NCBI GenBank assembly: GCA_946807835.1
Contig: OX327686.1
Coordinates: forward strand, 14,942,001 to 15,006,000
DNA: 64,000 nucleotides
Source: Ailanthus altissimus
Taxonomy: Eukaryota > Streptophyta > Magnoliopsida > Sapindales > Simaroubaceae
Reading direction: 5' to 3'
Shown here piece after piece: positions 48,206 to 59,314 of the stretch (positions within the stretch are counted from its first letter, which is position 1; every line of letters starts with the position of its first letter). The notes beneath the pieces were generated by a model. The model was not told where the DNA came from. It saw only the letters and a program-made list of their open reading frames with translations, and did no database searches. The position numbers were made by a program, and so were the translations under genes.

Positions 48206-49344
48206 TGATGTTCCATTCGCAGAACCCCCAAAAGGCATTTTTATTACCCTAAAACTAGTAAAAATCCTCACGGTTCATTCAAATGAATGAACCAAATCAT
48301 AACGCACTTAAAAACATCCCCTTAGCTGACCAACCATGACAAGTCAAGCAATAAAAGCCATTAGATTCAAGTACCAAGCCTATGATTACGTCACGTCACT
48401 CATGACCTTTTAGTTGAGAAACTTGAGTGCAACGAAAAGATAGCCATAAGGCATACAATTTTTAGAAATCACCAACATTAAATGCAAAGATTCTAGGGAA
48501 CAGAGACCGCCTCAAGTTAAACATTGATGAAGTTGCATGGGGCACTACTTTAGGAAAATCCACCCTCGAGCCACCTCAATTTGTTCCCCCGAAAAAACTT
48601 AAACCTATTAGACAACCCGAATCAACCACCAAAATAAAAGAATTAGTTTCCAGTTTTAACTAGTCAAAAATGAAATTTGGTAGAACCACATTCTCCCTAA
48701 TAAACTGGCTCAAATTTAAATTCATACCTTTTATAATGGGTCGAGAGGATGGGAACTATCCCAATAGACTAGCTTGATCAAGAACATTTTTGGGATTAAG
48801 AATTAAAGCCTAGGTTCTAAACAAGCTGCTCGGAAAATAAGGACCACAATGAGCTCCTCAGTACCTGTACTTAAAACTCGAGCAGGCAGCTAAAAATGCC
48901 CTAGGTGGAAACAACCCCAAGACCAAAAACACCTACTAGGCCCATAACCCTAAATCTATACTGGATAAAAAAAGGCCATAAAGAATTACGAGATTAAAGT
49001 CAAAAGCTCTCTCCTGCAAGGTAGGCGGGGAGGTCTTGGGATGATCAATCTAATCACCTTGACCATGCCATCAATCACAGAATTGGAATTAAAGCCTCTA
49101 TCTAACAAGGCAGGTACGAAATTCTTAGGATAATCAATCTAATTAGCCTAAAGTTCCCATTAATCACAATAAAGACAACTAGATATCTTGCCTATGATTC
49201 TTGAGATGAAGCAACAAGGTTTAATTATAAAAGAGGTAACCTCACAACAGCCAAAGGTAATGAGATTCTATCCTAAGAAACTTTTTAAAATAATCACCCT
49301 CACATTTTATCCTTTCATTGACTTAAGCACCGGAGAGTCTTTAC
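48206..49344 (+). mobile_element. Tat-like gypsy LTR, copy 2 (3'-truncated)
   Basis: Parallel to copy 3 from AGAACCCCCAAAAGGC onward. It stops at GAGAGTCTTTAC, where copy 3 continues for about 190 more bases. An 18-base A-run (49345-49362) marks the junction. It may be the 3' LTR of the Tat-like element beginning at 31.7 kb, with the Athila-like element inserted between. Confidence 0.6.
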
Positions 49345-49380
49345 AAAAAAAAAAAAAAAAAAGCAAATAAAAAAGTACTA

Positions 49381-52062
49381 AAAGAACCCCCAAAAGGCAT
49401 TTTTATTGCCCAAAAACTAGCAAAAATCCTCATGGTTCATTGATAAGGCGTAATTGTATAAACTATTTTATCTTCCTAACTTGATATTTGTTCAAATTAT
49501 CTCAATAATTGGGCTATTTATGCATATTAATGTTGTTTGATAGGTTGAAGCATTATCGGAGCAAAAATACCGGAAAACGGACGCAAATCGGAGCATTAGA
49601 GATAAAAATACGAATGGGGGCACTGTTTGCTACAGTGGTACTGTAGCTACAGTACTGCTACAGTACCACTGTAGCAACAGTGCAGCGCCGCAGCGCTGGA
49701 TTTCAGCGCCGCGGCGCCGATTGCAGAAACTGAGTGCCGCAGCGCCAAATCGCAGCGCCGCGGCGCCGGGACCTGGGCAACAAGTTTTGACAGGTTCCTG
49801 AAAATCAGGAAACCCAAAAGCAACTCAAAATGCGCCCTAATTCCGTGCTCATACCTATTTAATGGCTCAAAACTTACATTTTGGAGAAGACTCCAGCTGG
49901 GACAGCAGCTGGAAACACAAAGAAACACCTAACTTCTAAGTTTGAAGAAATCAAAGAGGAGGGAAGCAAGCTTCAACAACAAAGGCATTTGACAGGGATG
50001 TCTTCTTTTCTTTGATTCTTTACTTGTTGTAAGATGTTTAGTTTACATGTATTGATGAAATTAGCTTCAAGATTGTGTAGTTTAATGATGAGCTAATTTC
50101 GTTCATCTAGGATTACATCCTTGAACTCATTATGTGATTGATTTTAGTTCTCTCTTTTATGGTATTAATTCAGCTTTTGATATATTCATTGTGCTTGTGC
50201 TTAATGCTATTTGATTACTTGGCCAGTGGTTAAATTGATCTAGAAATGCTTAAATAAACTTGACAAAGGCATTTAGGTATTTAGTCTTAAGCATATTGAT
50301 GCATGATCATAGTGTAGTACACTTGAGTTTCATATGAGATAGACATATACTCATAAGGCATGTATGGCTCATAAAACTTGTGCTTAATGAATTTTGTTCA
50401 ATTTATTTATCATAGACATATAGATATTTGATTGGATGGAATAGATTCACTTGACCTGCAAAAGAGGCTTGTGATGTGTTAAGTGTCTTGGTCAATATAT
50501 CAAGTTGAGAACTAATAAACATCAAAGAGATTCTGCTGAATTTATTTGCATAATGGGGGATAGTTTGTAATCCTAGGATTTCTCATATTGAATATAATTT
50601 GTTGGTAATTTAGTTTATCACTTAGCATAATTAAGTTGTTCTTTTACTTGAGTAGTTTAATCATCATACATTAAATCATTTTCTGGATAATAGTAGAAAG
50701 ACACCATTTCGGTACTTAAACTAGAAAAGATAAATCATTCTCTGTGGGATCGACACTCTACTTATCATATATTACTTGTTGCGACAACGTGCACTTGCGC
50801 TAATTTGTGTTATAGAAAACACACAACATTCATTCAAAAGAATGGATCGAATCATAGCGCACTTAAAAACATCCCCTTAGCTGACCAAACATGATAGGTC
50901 AAGCAATAATAGCCATTAGCTCGGATACCAAGCCTAAGATCATGTCATGTCACTCATGACCCTTCGGTTGAGAAGTTTGAGTGCTACAAAAAGACAATGG
51001 AAAGGTGTATGATTTTTAAAAATCACCAATATTAAATATAAAGATTTTAGGGAATAGAGACCACCTTAAGGTAAACACTAATGAGTTGCATGGGGCACTA
51101 CTTTAGGAAAATCCATCCTCGAGCCACCTCAATCTATTCCACCAAAATAACTTGAACCTATTAGATAGCCTAAATTGACCACAAAAACAAAAGAATTAGT
51201 CTCTAATTTTGACTAGTCAAAACTGAATACTAGTAGAACCATGTTCTCCTTAGTAAATCTGCTCAAATTTAGATTCATACCTTCTATAACGGGTCAAGCA
51301 GATGGGAACTATCCTAATAGACTAGCTGGATCAAGAATATACTTAGGACTAAGAACTAAAGCCCAGGTCCTAAACAAGCTGCTCCGGAAATAAGGACCAC
51401 GAGGAGCTCTTCAGTACCTATACTTAAAATCCAAGCAAGTAGCTCAGAATTCCCCAAGTGGAAACAACTCCAAGACCAAAAACACTTATTGCGCCACAAC
51501 CCAAAATCTATACCCAATAAGAAGGCCCTAAGAATTACGAGATTAGAGTAAAATCTCTATCCTATAAGGTAAACGCGGAGGTCTCGGGATGATTAATCTA
51601 ACTACTCTGACTATATCATTAATCATGGATTGGAATTAAAGCCTTCATCTTACAAGGCAAGTGCTAAAGTTTTAGGATAATCAATCTAATTACCCTAAAG
51701 TTGCCGTTAGTCACAATAAAGACAACTAGATGTCTTGCCTATAATTCTCGAGATGAAGTGATAAGGTTCAATTATAAAAGAGGTAATCTCACAGCGGCCA
51801 AAGGTAATGAGATTCTATCCCAAGAAACTTTTTAAAATAATATCCTCACACACTATCTTCCCATTAACTTAAGTATCAGAGAGTCCTTACAGAAATAATC
51901 ACCGACTTGGTCTTAACGCTGTTGTTTTCCTTTTTGCGGGGAAGTTGAAATTACCAAGTATAGATCTATTTTCAACGCAACCTTATAGTAAAAATCTAAG
52001 TCTGTTCCCTTATAAATAAACTTAAAACTCGTTGCTTAGAGAACCAAAATTTCCGGTCAACA
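49381..52062 (+). mobile_element. Tat-like gypsy LTR, copy 3, split by a solo LTR
   Basis: Left part 49381-49440, right part 50829-52062. The blocks follow the same order as copy 2 and the end CCGGTCAACA corresponds to the LTR end at 35112. The copy lies head-to-tail behind copy 2. Confidence 0.6.
49436..50833 (+). mobile_element. Solo LTR (Athila-like gypsy) with perfect TTCAT target duplication
   Basis: LTR 49441-50828 (1388 bp) begins TGATAAGGCG and ends ACACACAACA, with TTCAT at 49436-49440 and 50829-50833. A GC-rich cluster at 49640-49780 consists of TACAGT and GCGCCGCGGCGCC palindromes. CTCTGTGGGATCGACACTC near 50740 is the Athila-type end motif. Confidence 0.88.
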
Positions 52063-52330
52063 ATATAAAATTTAAATAAAATAATTTTTTTATTACATAA
52101 AATTTAAATAAAATTTCTCATCTATACAAGCAGGGTTTAAACCTCGTACCACTTGATTGTATTTTAAAACATTTTATCAGTTAAATCTTAAATCTTGTAT
52201 TATTAATTATGTAGTGGTTAAGGGCGAAATTTCCTTGCTCTAAATCTCGTATTGTTAATTAAGAAAAAAAATTTGTAAAAAACCTGGAATGTCACAGCAA
52301 CCTTGGGCCATGGCCATTAAATTGTATAAT
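52063..52330. other. AT-rich spacer upstream of the PAL promoter
   Basis: No feature was recognised apart from two short similar segments around CTCGTA / CTTGTATTATTAAT (52140-52260). Confidence 0.35.
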
Positions 52331-52369
52331 AATTTACTCCGGAAGATCCGCTAAAGAGGACAAACAGAT

Positions 52370-52717
52370 GGTTGGTTAATATGAGGGGAGATGTTTCGCT
52401 CGAAAATCAATAGCCATGGGCATGAATTTCGTGGTGTCTGTTGGTTAGTGGATCATTATTGAGCATCATGGAAAAAGCAATAACCTAGAATTGACTTGTA
52501 CAGGGTCAATGGTCCAATGTCCATGGACCATGAATAACATTTTACATGACATGACCGCTACTCTATTAGTAAAGAGAGGCGAACTTCCACTTCCCTTCCA
52601 CGCAAAGTCTTGTTTCGACCGTTCCCATTTTCTTTCAAAATGACTTTTGGCTCGTATACCTAATTTGAAGCAGCCCTTTCCCACCTGTGTATGTCCCTCC
52701 ACTCACTTGTATAAATA
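52370..52717 (+). promoter_or_regulatory. PAL promoter region
   Basis: TATAAATA at 52710-52717 is 132 bases before the start codon. GGTTGGT at 52370-52376 is the complement of ACCAACC, an AC element bound by R2R3-MYB factors in phenylpropanoid promoters; a similar GTTGGTTAG lies near 52440. A full set of PAL boxes was not found. Confidence 0.45.
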
Positions 52718-52848
52718 CCCAGTACATACCTCCCCCTTCCCCCTCAATCTCATAGCTTCATAAACAACTCAACCTGGTATTAACAGCTTAAAACACTTCT
52801 CCTAGTTATATATCCTTTTGTCTTAAATCCTGTCACTAAATTCTGCCG

Positions 52849-54942
52849 ATGGCTACCACTAAAATTCCCATTTGTGTATCAGAAAATTCCAATGTCTCAA
52901 CCCCACCACACTGGAAGAAAGCTGCCGAGTCTTTTCAATGTGCCCATTTCGATGAAGTCCATCAAATGGTGTCACAATTTGAGCAAGCTCAAACTGTTGA
53001 CATCCAGGGCACAACTCTTACTGTTGCTCAGGTCACTGCCGTTGCACGTCGGAATGAAGTAGAAGTGCACCTTGATGAGGCTGTTGCTCGTGACCGTGTG
53101 GCGAAAAGTGCCAACTGGGTTGCTGAGAACATCTCCCGTGGCACAGACACATATGGTGTTACTACAGGTTTTGGTGCTACTTCACATAGACGTACCAACA
53201 AAACTGCCGATCTTCAAACGGAGCTCATCCGCTTCCTCAATGCTGGAGTGATTGGCAAAGAGAATCTCCCTTCATGTTACTCAAAGGCAGCGATGCTTGT
53301 TCGTGCAAACACACTCATGCAAGGCTATTCTGGTATCCGTTGGGAGATACTCGAGTCCATGACCAAGCTGATGAACAAAAATTTGATCCCTAAATTGCCT
53401 CTAAGAGGGACTATTACTGCTTCGGGGGATCTTGTGCCATTGTCTTACATTGCCGGGCTTATAACAGGCAGGCATAATTCAAAGGTGGTTACCCCTGAAG
53501 GCGAGGAGATAGCAGCTGTTGAAGCTTTGAAGAGAGCTGGAATTTCAGCTCCTTTTGAGCTACAAGCAAAGGAAGGTTTAGCTCTTGTGAATGGCACAGC
53601 TGTGGGCTCAGCTGTGGCTGCAACAGTTTGCTTTGATGCCAATATTATGGCAATCCTTGCAGAAGTTCTCTCTGCTTTGTTCTGCGAAGCCATGCATGGG
53701 AAGCCAGAGTTTACAGACCCTTTAACTCACGAGCTCAAGCACCATCCTGGCCAGATTGAATCAGCTGCCATCATGAAGTTCTTGCTAGATGAAAGCGACT
53801 ATATGAAAGAAGCAAAAATTCAACACGAAAAGGACCCGCTTACAAAGCCTAAACAAGACAGATATGCACTTAGAACCTCTCCACAATGGCTCGGGCCACA
53901 AATTGAAGTTATCCGAATGGCAACACATTCAATAGAGAGGGAAATCAATTCCGTTAACGATAACCCTTTAATTGATGTTGCTCGGAATCTTGCTCTTCAT
54001 GGTGGGAATTTCCAAGGGACACCAATAGGTGTTTCTATGGACAATCTCAGGATTGCCATTGCAGCGATAGGAAAGCTCATGTTTGCTCAATTCTCTGAAC
54101 TTGTTTGTGACTATTACAACAATGGCTTGCCTTCCAATTTGAGCGGCGGGCCTAATCCTAGCTTGGACTATGGATTCAAAGGTGCAGAAATAGCCATGGC
54201 TGCATATTGCTCAGAGCTTCAATACCTGGCAAATCCTGTAACAACCCACGTACACAGTGCTGAGCAACACAACCAGGATGTCAACTCTCTTGGTTTAATT
54301 TCAGCAAGAAAAAGTGCTGAATCTATTGAGATACTAAAACTAATGTCAGCAACTTATATTGTTGCTCTTTGCCAGGCTATTGATTTAAGGCATTTAGAGG
54401 AGAACATGAGAGACATTGTGAAAAATGTGGTCCGCCAAGTTGTGAAGAAAACACTTTACATTGCTGAAGATGGATCTTTACTTGACTCGCGATTTTCTGA
54501 GAAACAACTCTTGCAGGTTGTTGATCACCAGCCAGTTTTCTCCTATCTTGATGAACCCACAAATCCTAGTTATCCTTTATTGCCTAAACTGCAAGAAGTG
54601 CTTGTTGCAAAAGCACTTTCAAATTCTAAAGATAATGAAAATGGGTATTCAGTGTTCAAGCGGATCCAAATATTTGTAGAGGAATTGAAGGCAAGACTAA
54701 CAGAAGAGGTAGCAAAAGCACGGGAGAGGTTTGATAATGGAGAATTTGCAATACCAAACAGGATCAAGAAATGCAGGACTTACCCTGTATACAAGTTTGT
54801 GAGGGATGAAGTGGGGACTGAGCTTCTCAGTGGAGCCAAGAAGGTGAGTCCAGGAGAGGATATTGAGAAGGTTTATGAAGCCATTAATGAAGGGAAACTA
54901 GGGGATGTTCTGATGAAATGCTTGTCAAAATTTAATTTGTAA
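52849..54942 (+). CDS. PAL: Phenylalanine ammonia-lyase, intronless
   Basis: One uninterrupted frame of 697 codons; plant PALs are about 700-720. The enzyme deaminates L-phenylalanine to trans-cinnamate, the first step of phenylpropanoid metabolism, as a cytosolic homotetramer. The Ala191-Ser192-Gly193 triad in [17 protein letters not shown] forms the MIO cofactor. The catalytic Tyr102 lies in [18 protein letters not shown]. Phe129-Leu130 in ELIRFLNAG is the phenylalanine-selective pair (His at this place gives tyrosine activity in grasses). [23 protein letters not shown] and the [18 protein letters not shown] region are conserved. The single intron typical of angiosperm PAL, which falls in the ELIR/FLNAG Arg codon, is absent. 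The C terminus ends KCLSKFNL, without the usual tail ending PIC. The segment after FLNAG is also divergent and short. Active-site content suggests a working enzyme, but a retrocopy origin is possible. Confidence 0.95.
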   Translation: MATTKIPICVSENSNVSTPPHWKKAAESFQCAHFDEVHQMVSQFEQAQTVDIQGTTLTVAQVTAVARRNEVEVHLDEAVARDRVAKSANWVAENISRGTDTYGVTTGFGATSHRRTNKTADLQTELIRFLNAGVIGKENLPSCYSKAAMLVRANTLMQGYSGIRWEILESMTKLMNKNLIPKLPLRGTITASGDLVPLSYIAGLITGRHNSKVVTPEGEEIAAVEALKRAGISAPFELQAKEGLALVNGTAVGSAVAATVCFDANIMAILAEVLSALFCEAMHGKPEFTDPLTHELKHHPGQIESAAIMKFLLDESDYMKEAKIQHEKDPLTKPKQDRYALRTSPQWLGPQIEVIRMATHSIEREINSVNDNPLIDVARNLALHGGNFQGTPIGVSMDNLRIAIAAIGKLMFAQFSELVCDYYNNGLPSNLSGGPNPSLDYGFKGAEIAMAAYCSELQYLANPVTTHVHSAEQHNQDVNSLGLISARKSAESIEILKLMSATYIVALCQAIDLRHLEENMRDIVKNVVRQVVKKTLYIAEDGSLLDSRFSEKQLLQVVDHQPVFSYLDEPTNPSYPLLPKLQEVLVAKALSNSKDNENGYSVFKRIQIFVEELKARLTEEVAKARERFDNGEFAIPNRIKKCRTYPVYKFVRDEVGTELLSGAKKVSPGEDIEKVYEAINEGKLGDVLMKCLSKFNL

Positions 54943-55414
54943 TCGTATGGCTGTTTTGTCATTTGTCGGAAAATAAACAAATTACGTAGCACTCCAGGTC
55001 TCTATTTCTGCTCAGTTTGTACGAGACTTTGAATTTTCTTATAATAAGATGATTTTTTTCCCCTTTTGAAAGGATAACTTGAAATTTTCTTATAATCAAA
55101 TAAGTGAAACAAAAAATTTGATGTTCGATGGGATACTATGGACCTATGGTAAAGATATTTTACCTAATCTCTCGTGAAGCAAAGTGAATTAATTCTGGAT
55201 GTACGAAGGCTTTAGATGTCCAAAGCATCTAAATAAATTTAATGAGATTATTACTAAATCATTGAGCACGAGCGAGGGTTAAAGATTTGATTAGGCGCGT
55301 CTCAATTCAGGGGTTTAAACAGTAACACAAGAAATTAGCTAACCCAGCTTGCCATGCGAACTGATTAAAAATTAAAGAAACTTGGGAATTAAAACTGATC
55401 ATGGTAAGAGAAAG
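54943..55414 (+). other. PAL 3' flank
   Basis: AATAAA at 54972-54977, 30 bases after the stop, is a candidate polyadenylation signal. There is no A-tail or short target duplication close to the stop that would prove retroposition; an A-run occurs only at about 55734-55748. Confidence 0.45.
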
Positions 55415-55550
55415 TTTAGCATACTCCAAGAGTAGGGTGTTTCTTCTACTTAATGCATATCGTATGTCGGTTGATTTTTCATGATTCATTTATTTGAACA
55501 TATAACATCCATTTGAACATAGGAAACACCATGCTCCGGAGTATGCTAAA
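55415..55550. repeat. Inverted repeat / hairpin downstream of PAL
   Basis: TTTAGCATACTCC…GGGTGTTTC at 55415-55443 faces GAAACACC…GGAGTATGCTAAA at 55523-55550, with two or three mismatches and an about 80-base loop. Inside the loop ATTTGAACATA occurs twice. It could be a tiny MITE or a hairpin RNA source. Confidence 0.6.
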
Positions 55551-55952
55551 GCCTAAACCTCCCAAGCTAGATGATGAAAACACTATCTAATGTAGGTTAT
55601 TGCGATTAATTTATTTGTAGTTAAACAGAAACATTGGAATGAAACAAAATTACCTTCATTTACATCAAACAAGACGTTATGTAACTACCAACAAATATTG
55701 GTTAACCATATTTGTAGGCTGAAAAAGGCCCCAAAAAAAAAAAAAAATTGCCACATGCAGCAGAATGTTTCAACCTTATTTGGTCTCAAGGACCATCTTG
55801 TCAACTGAGTGCACTACAGTGGCAAACCCGTCCGAAGACTTTCCTGACCTCACTTCAAATAAATTCACTCGGATCAGCAGCAATCTGCAATCACCTCATT
55901 TTTGTTCTCAAGGGTTGATCCCCTTTCACGCAGATTCTAAAGCATGCTCAAG
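55551..55952. other. Spacer between PAL and the PMI1-RELATED-like pseudogene
   Basis: No gene was recognised. It includes an A-run at about 55734-55748. Confidence 0.4.
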
Positions 55953-57830
55953 TTACTTCAACCTAATTGTTGTATTGGGAATTATTAAATTGGGATTTCG
56001 TATATGTGGGTTGAGTGCTGCCAATTTCTTCCACTTTGCCCCACTACCATGAATACGAGAAGAGATACTCCACAAAGTATCACCAGGCTGCATCATTGTT
56101 GTTTGAGGGTCTGAGGCAGATTTTGAAACAGCCTTTGACTTCACACCATTCGCCAGGATGCTTATTGCTTTTACCCATACCATTCGCCAGCAACCTTCTT
56201 CCCCAACAAACCACACTTTCTAGATCCTTTTCCCCGCCTTCTCTCTCCCTTCGAACTCCGAAAAATCAAGTCCAAGGGGGAAGCATGATGGGCTGCAAGG
56301 ATTTTAGAAGTCCTCTCACTTATTTCATCTTCATCATAAATATCACCAGAATCCAGCCTCATCTATTCATCGAGAGTTAGTGACAAACCCATTAATCCAT
56401 CAATTTCGTCGCCATTGTCTTTTATATCCAATAACTGCAATCCAGCGGTTCCCTCCAAACCAAGGGACCCAGTGATGTTTACACCCTTGCCTTGAAGGGC
56501 TGAAATTTCCCCAATAGACTGTGCACTGATGTTTGCAGGTGCATCCTCATCCAACATGCCAGATTGTATTCTCAACCCCTCCATCGAAAGTGCTTCAATC
56601 TTATCCATAGCCAGTGGAGCAAGATCTTCTAGGGATACATATTCTGAGCCCGTCTCATTGCCTACAGATGTATTACTAAACTCATGAGACCTGGGTCTAG
56701 ATGATCTTCCTTTAACTCTCTTTTGCCCACAAGATAAGTCTTGCCCAATGTCTGATTCGTGTTGCAAAATGTACTGACTGTTTCAATGAATAAAAAGTAT
56801 ATGATGAGAAAACTTATTTTATCAGAACTCATTTAAGAGAATGAATATATTGTGCATCTAACTACACAATAAAGAGCTTATAAATTAGGCTAACAAACCT
56901 CTCAGGTCCTTCTACAACTGGTGCAGCTTCCCATGCTATTTGTTGCATTGTCTTCCCAGTTATATCTTCCAAAGGCATCAACTTATTTGCCTGCATAGAA
57001 AGCTTTTCAATACCAACAGATGCCAATCCCCGTAGTATATTCATTATTCCAGACCCCAATTCTGCAGGCACTACAACTGGACTAGAAACCTGCATGATTA
57101 AGCTCCTACTACTTTTAGCATTGCCAAAAAGTGACGGACTCATTGAACGTAAAATTCCTCCATTCTTTGTATGAAGAAATGGACCTAACCCTTCTCCAAG
57201 TGGAGGCAATTCAAGAGGCTCTCCTGGAGGCATATCAGTTGGACTCCCAAACCCGGTAGAGCTTTTAGGCCAACACTGAAAAGATTACTCATTTAACCCC
57301 CATTCACGCATTAAAGCTTCTGTCTCCAAGTCTTCTAACATTGTGGCCCTCATTTTGCTCCCCGCATCCTGAATTGCCATTAGTTGCACCTCCTCAGCAG
57401 CTTGAATAGCTGATGATAGATCAAAATCCTCAGATAAAACTCCCCATTCACGTGCTTTTGGAGCATCATAGACATGTTCTGCTTGGTCCTCATCACCTAT
57501 ACCAAAGTCAAATAGAGACCAACCACCAACTTGGGCATCCTTCTCAAATTGCCTTATCAATCCCCAAGGGTGGGAATTCAGGCTCACTATCAGAACCCAA
57601 ACCAAATGGACTATGCTCAATTCCCATCATGTTCAAGAACTCACCTGCCACAAATTCAGTAAGATCATCCAAGCTACATGACCTTCCCAGCCCATTTGTT
57701 TTAACATCGTCTTCATTTCCCATGTAATTCTCTTTACATTCAAGAGAACCTACAGCTTCTGCCTCTAAATTAGACACATTAATTAAAGCTGACTTTAGTT
57801 CTTTCATCAGTGAATCTTTGGAGCATATTT
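55953..57830 (-). pseudogene. PMIR1: PMI1-RELATED-like gene fragment (C-terminal half), broken
   Basis: Fragments in gene order on the minus strand are 57830-57563, 57620-57285, 57284-56899, 56777-56171 and 56170-55953. Recognisable blocks include SCSLDDLTEFVAGEFLNMMG, LMREWGLNE, GEGLGPFLHTKNGGILRSMS, MQVSSPVVVPAELGSGIM, LMPLEDITGKTMQQIAWEAA and YVSLEDLAPLAMDKIEALS. These are typical of the PLASTID MOVEMENT IMPAIRED1-related family. The C-terminal piece PGDTLWSISSRI…LNPHIRNPN is LysM-like. Lesions are a one-base frameshift near 57563, a stop at 57285-57287, a TGG-to-TAG stop at 56363-56365, and a large internal deletion with frameshifts at about 56165-56216. A GT-AG intron (56778-56898, 121 bp) is retained, so this is not a processed copy. 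A copia LTR begins at 57831, where the frame breaks off. The functional gene, if any, must be elsewhere. Confidence 0.85.
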
Positions 57831-59252
57831 CTGTTGGTTATGTAAATAAATTTTTTTATGTTTATAAAATAAACGCAGCGGAAGTCAAATCGTCTTATTC
57901 ATAATTACATGAATAGGGATAGAAGATTACCTCAATTCCTCGTTATGACAGATATTGAATTGAATGGCTGCAATCTTCTCTATTATCTTCAATCTTTAAA
58001 CTCAACGCGTGTGGGCGCGTGAATCTTTCTTAATCTCTAAAACCACTAATACCCAAATCTGAGAGAATGGTATTAACTAAATTCTTTTTCCACGTAAGAA
58101 TACGTAAAAGAATTTTTTCTCTGAATGGTTATAGTCACTTTTTCTTATTATATACCTCTTATATATATAGGGATCTCCCTTGGGTATTTAGAATTTGATT
58201 AGAATTAAAAAATTAGAGTTTGATTAGGATTTGAGCTAGTAAAGGAACTGCAAAACCCATGAGCTTCCTAGCTACAACTTAAAAGGCCTAGTTCTTATTA
58301 TCTCATAATACACTAATTCTTCTAAGTTAACCCCAAGCTATTCCACTAAAAGTCAATGGCTGTACTCTAGTAACTCATGTTATAAAATAAAAGCCTATTT
58401 AATTAAAACTCTTTTTAATTAAATTGAGTTTGGTCTTTAGACCAATAATAACCACTTAATTGACCTTCTAATTGGTGTCCATAATTAAAATTAGGCCTTA
58501 CAAAAATGTTTTACCTCTTTAATTACTTATTTGCTCACAAGTCACTGAATACTTTAATGATCACTTTTAATATATCTATATTTGTAAACAAATTTACAGA
58601 TAAATATTATTATTCAATAAATAATTTATTGAATAAACTGTGGCCACAGATTCTAATGATCAAGTATTGTAAACATCTTAGGTGGACATTAATTATTAGA
58701 TTCCATCTTGCAAATATATGTTCTTACGACCCATGAAATTATATCTCTAAACTATCAAGGTTTTGACCATTTATGTAGATCTCACTCAGTTATAACTTGA
58801 AAGATACAACGCATGAATGTAAGTTCATTACCTGTTCAGGATTAAGATCAATCAAGCTTATTAAAGCTTTTGTGAATTAAGATTTACGACATTTAGTTAA
58901 CCAGATCGAAATTCAGTAGTCATATTCAATGTATTATATACATTAGTTTTTCTACTCGAAGTCTCTACGTCGATGATCAAGGTAAATCATCCACTATAAG
59001 AAGCAAAAAAACTACAACCTTACATAATGAAATGCCCTTTTCATTAATGGTTGTGAACATGATTTAATTTATAAAGAACTTGTAATCTATACCCTCTGTA
59101 TTAGCATCATATGCCTAATACATAGATCACATACTTTATAAATATGGGCTCATCAATGTATGCTCAATTATATGTATGAATAAACTTTATTAATCTAATA
59201 AAATATTATTACACATGCTTTTAGGGCATAAAATAATATAAAATGCCTAACA
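57831..59252 (-). repeat. 3' LTR of the copia element
   Basis: On the plus strand it begins TGTTGGTTATG and ends ATGCCTAACA. A CAGCGGAAG motif lies close to its low-coordinate end. It begins immediately after pseudogene coding sequence. The duplicated flank, expected to match ATTTC (57826-57830), is beyond the window. Confidence 0.85.
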
Positions 59253-59265
59253 ATCTCCCACTTAT
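59253..59265 (-). other. Polypurine tract of the copia element
   Basis: The minus strand reads ATAAGTGGGAGAT directly before the LTR, a common copia sequence. Confidence 0.85.
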
Positions 59266-59314
59266 CCTAAAGCATGTTGGGTATCTGTCAAACTCCATAT
59301 CATATATATGAGTT

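Noticed and set aside
53445..53693. Minus-strand frame inside PAL
   Set aside because: Shadow of the conserved PAL coding sequence.
55734..55748. A-run as a retroposition tail of the intronless PAL
   Set aside because: It is about 790 bases past the stop and beyond a separate hairpin, with no matching target duplication seen. It does not prove a retrocopy.
56778..56898. Loss of an intron, which would make the PMI1-RELATED-like copy a processed pseudogene
   Set aside because: A GT-AG intron with consistent phase is still present, so the copy is DNA-derived.
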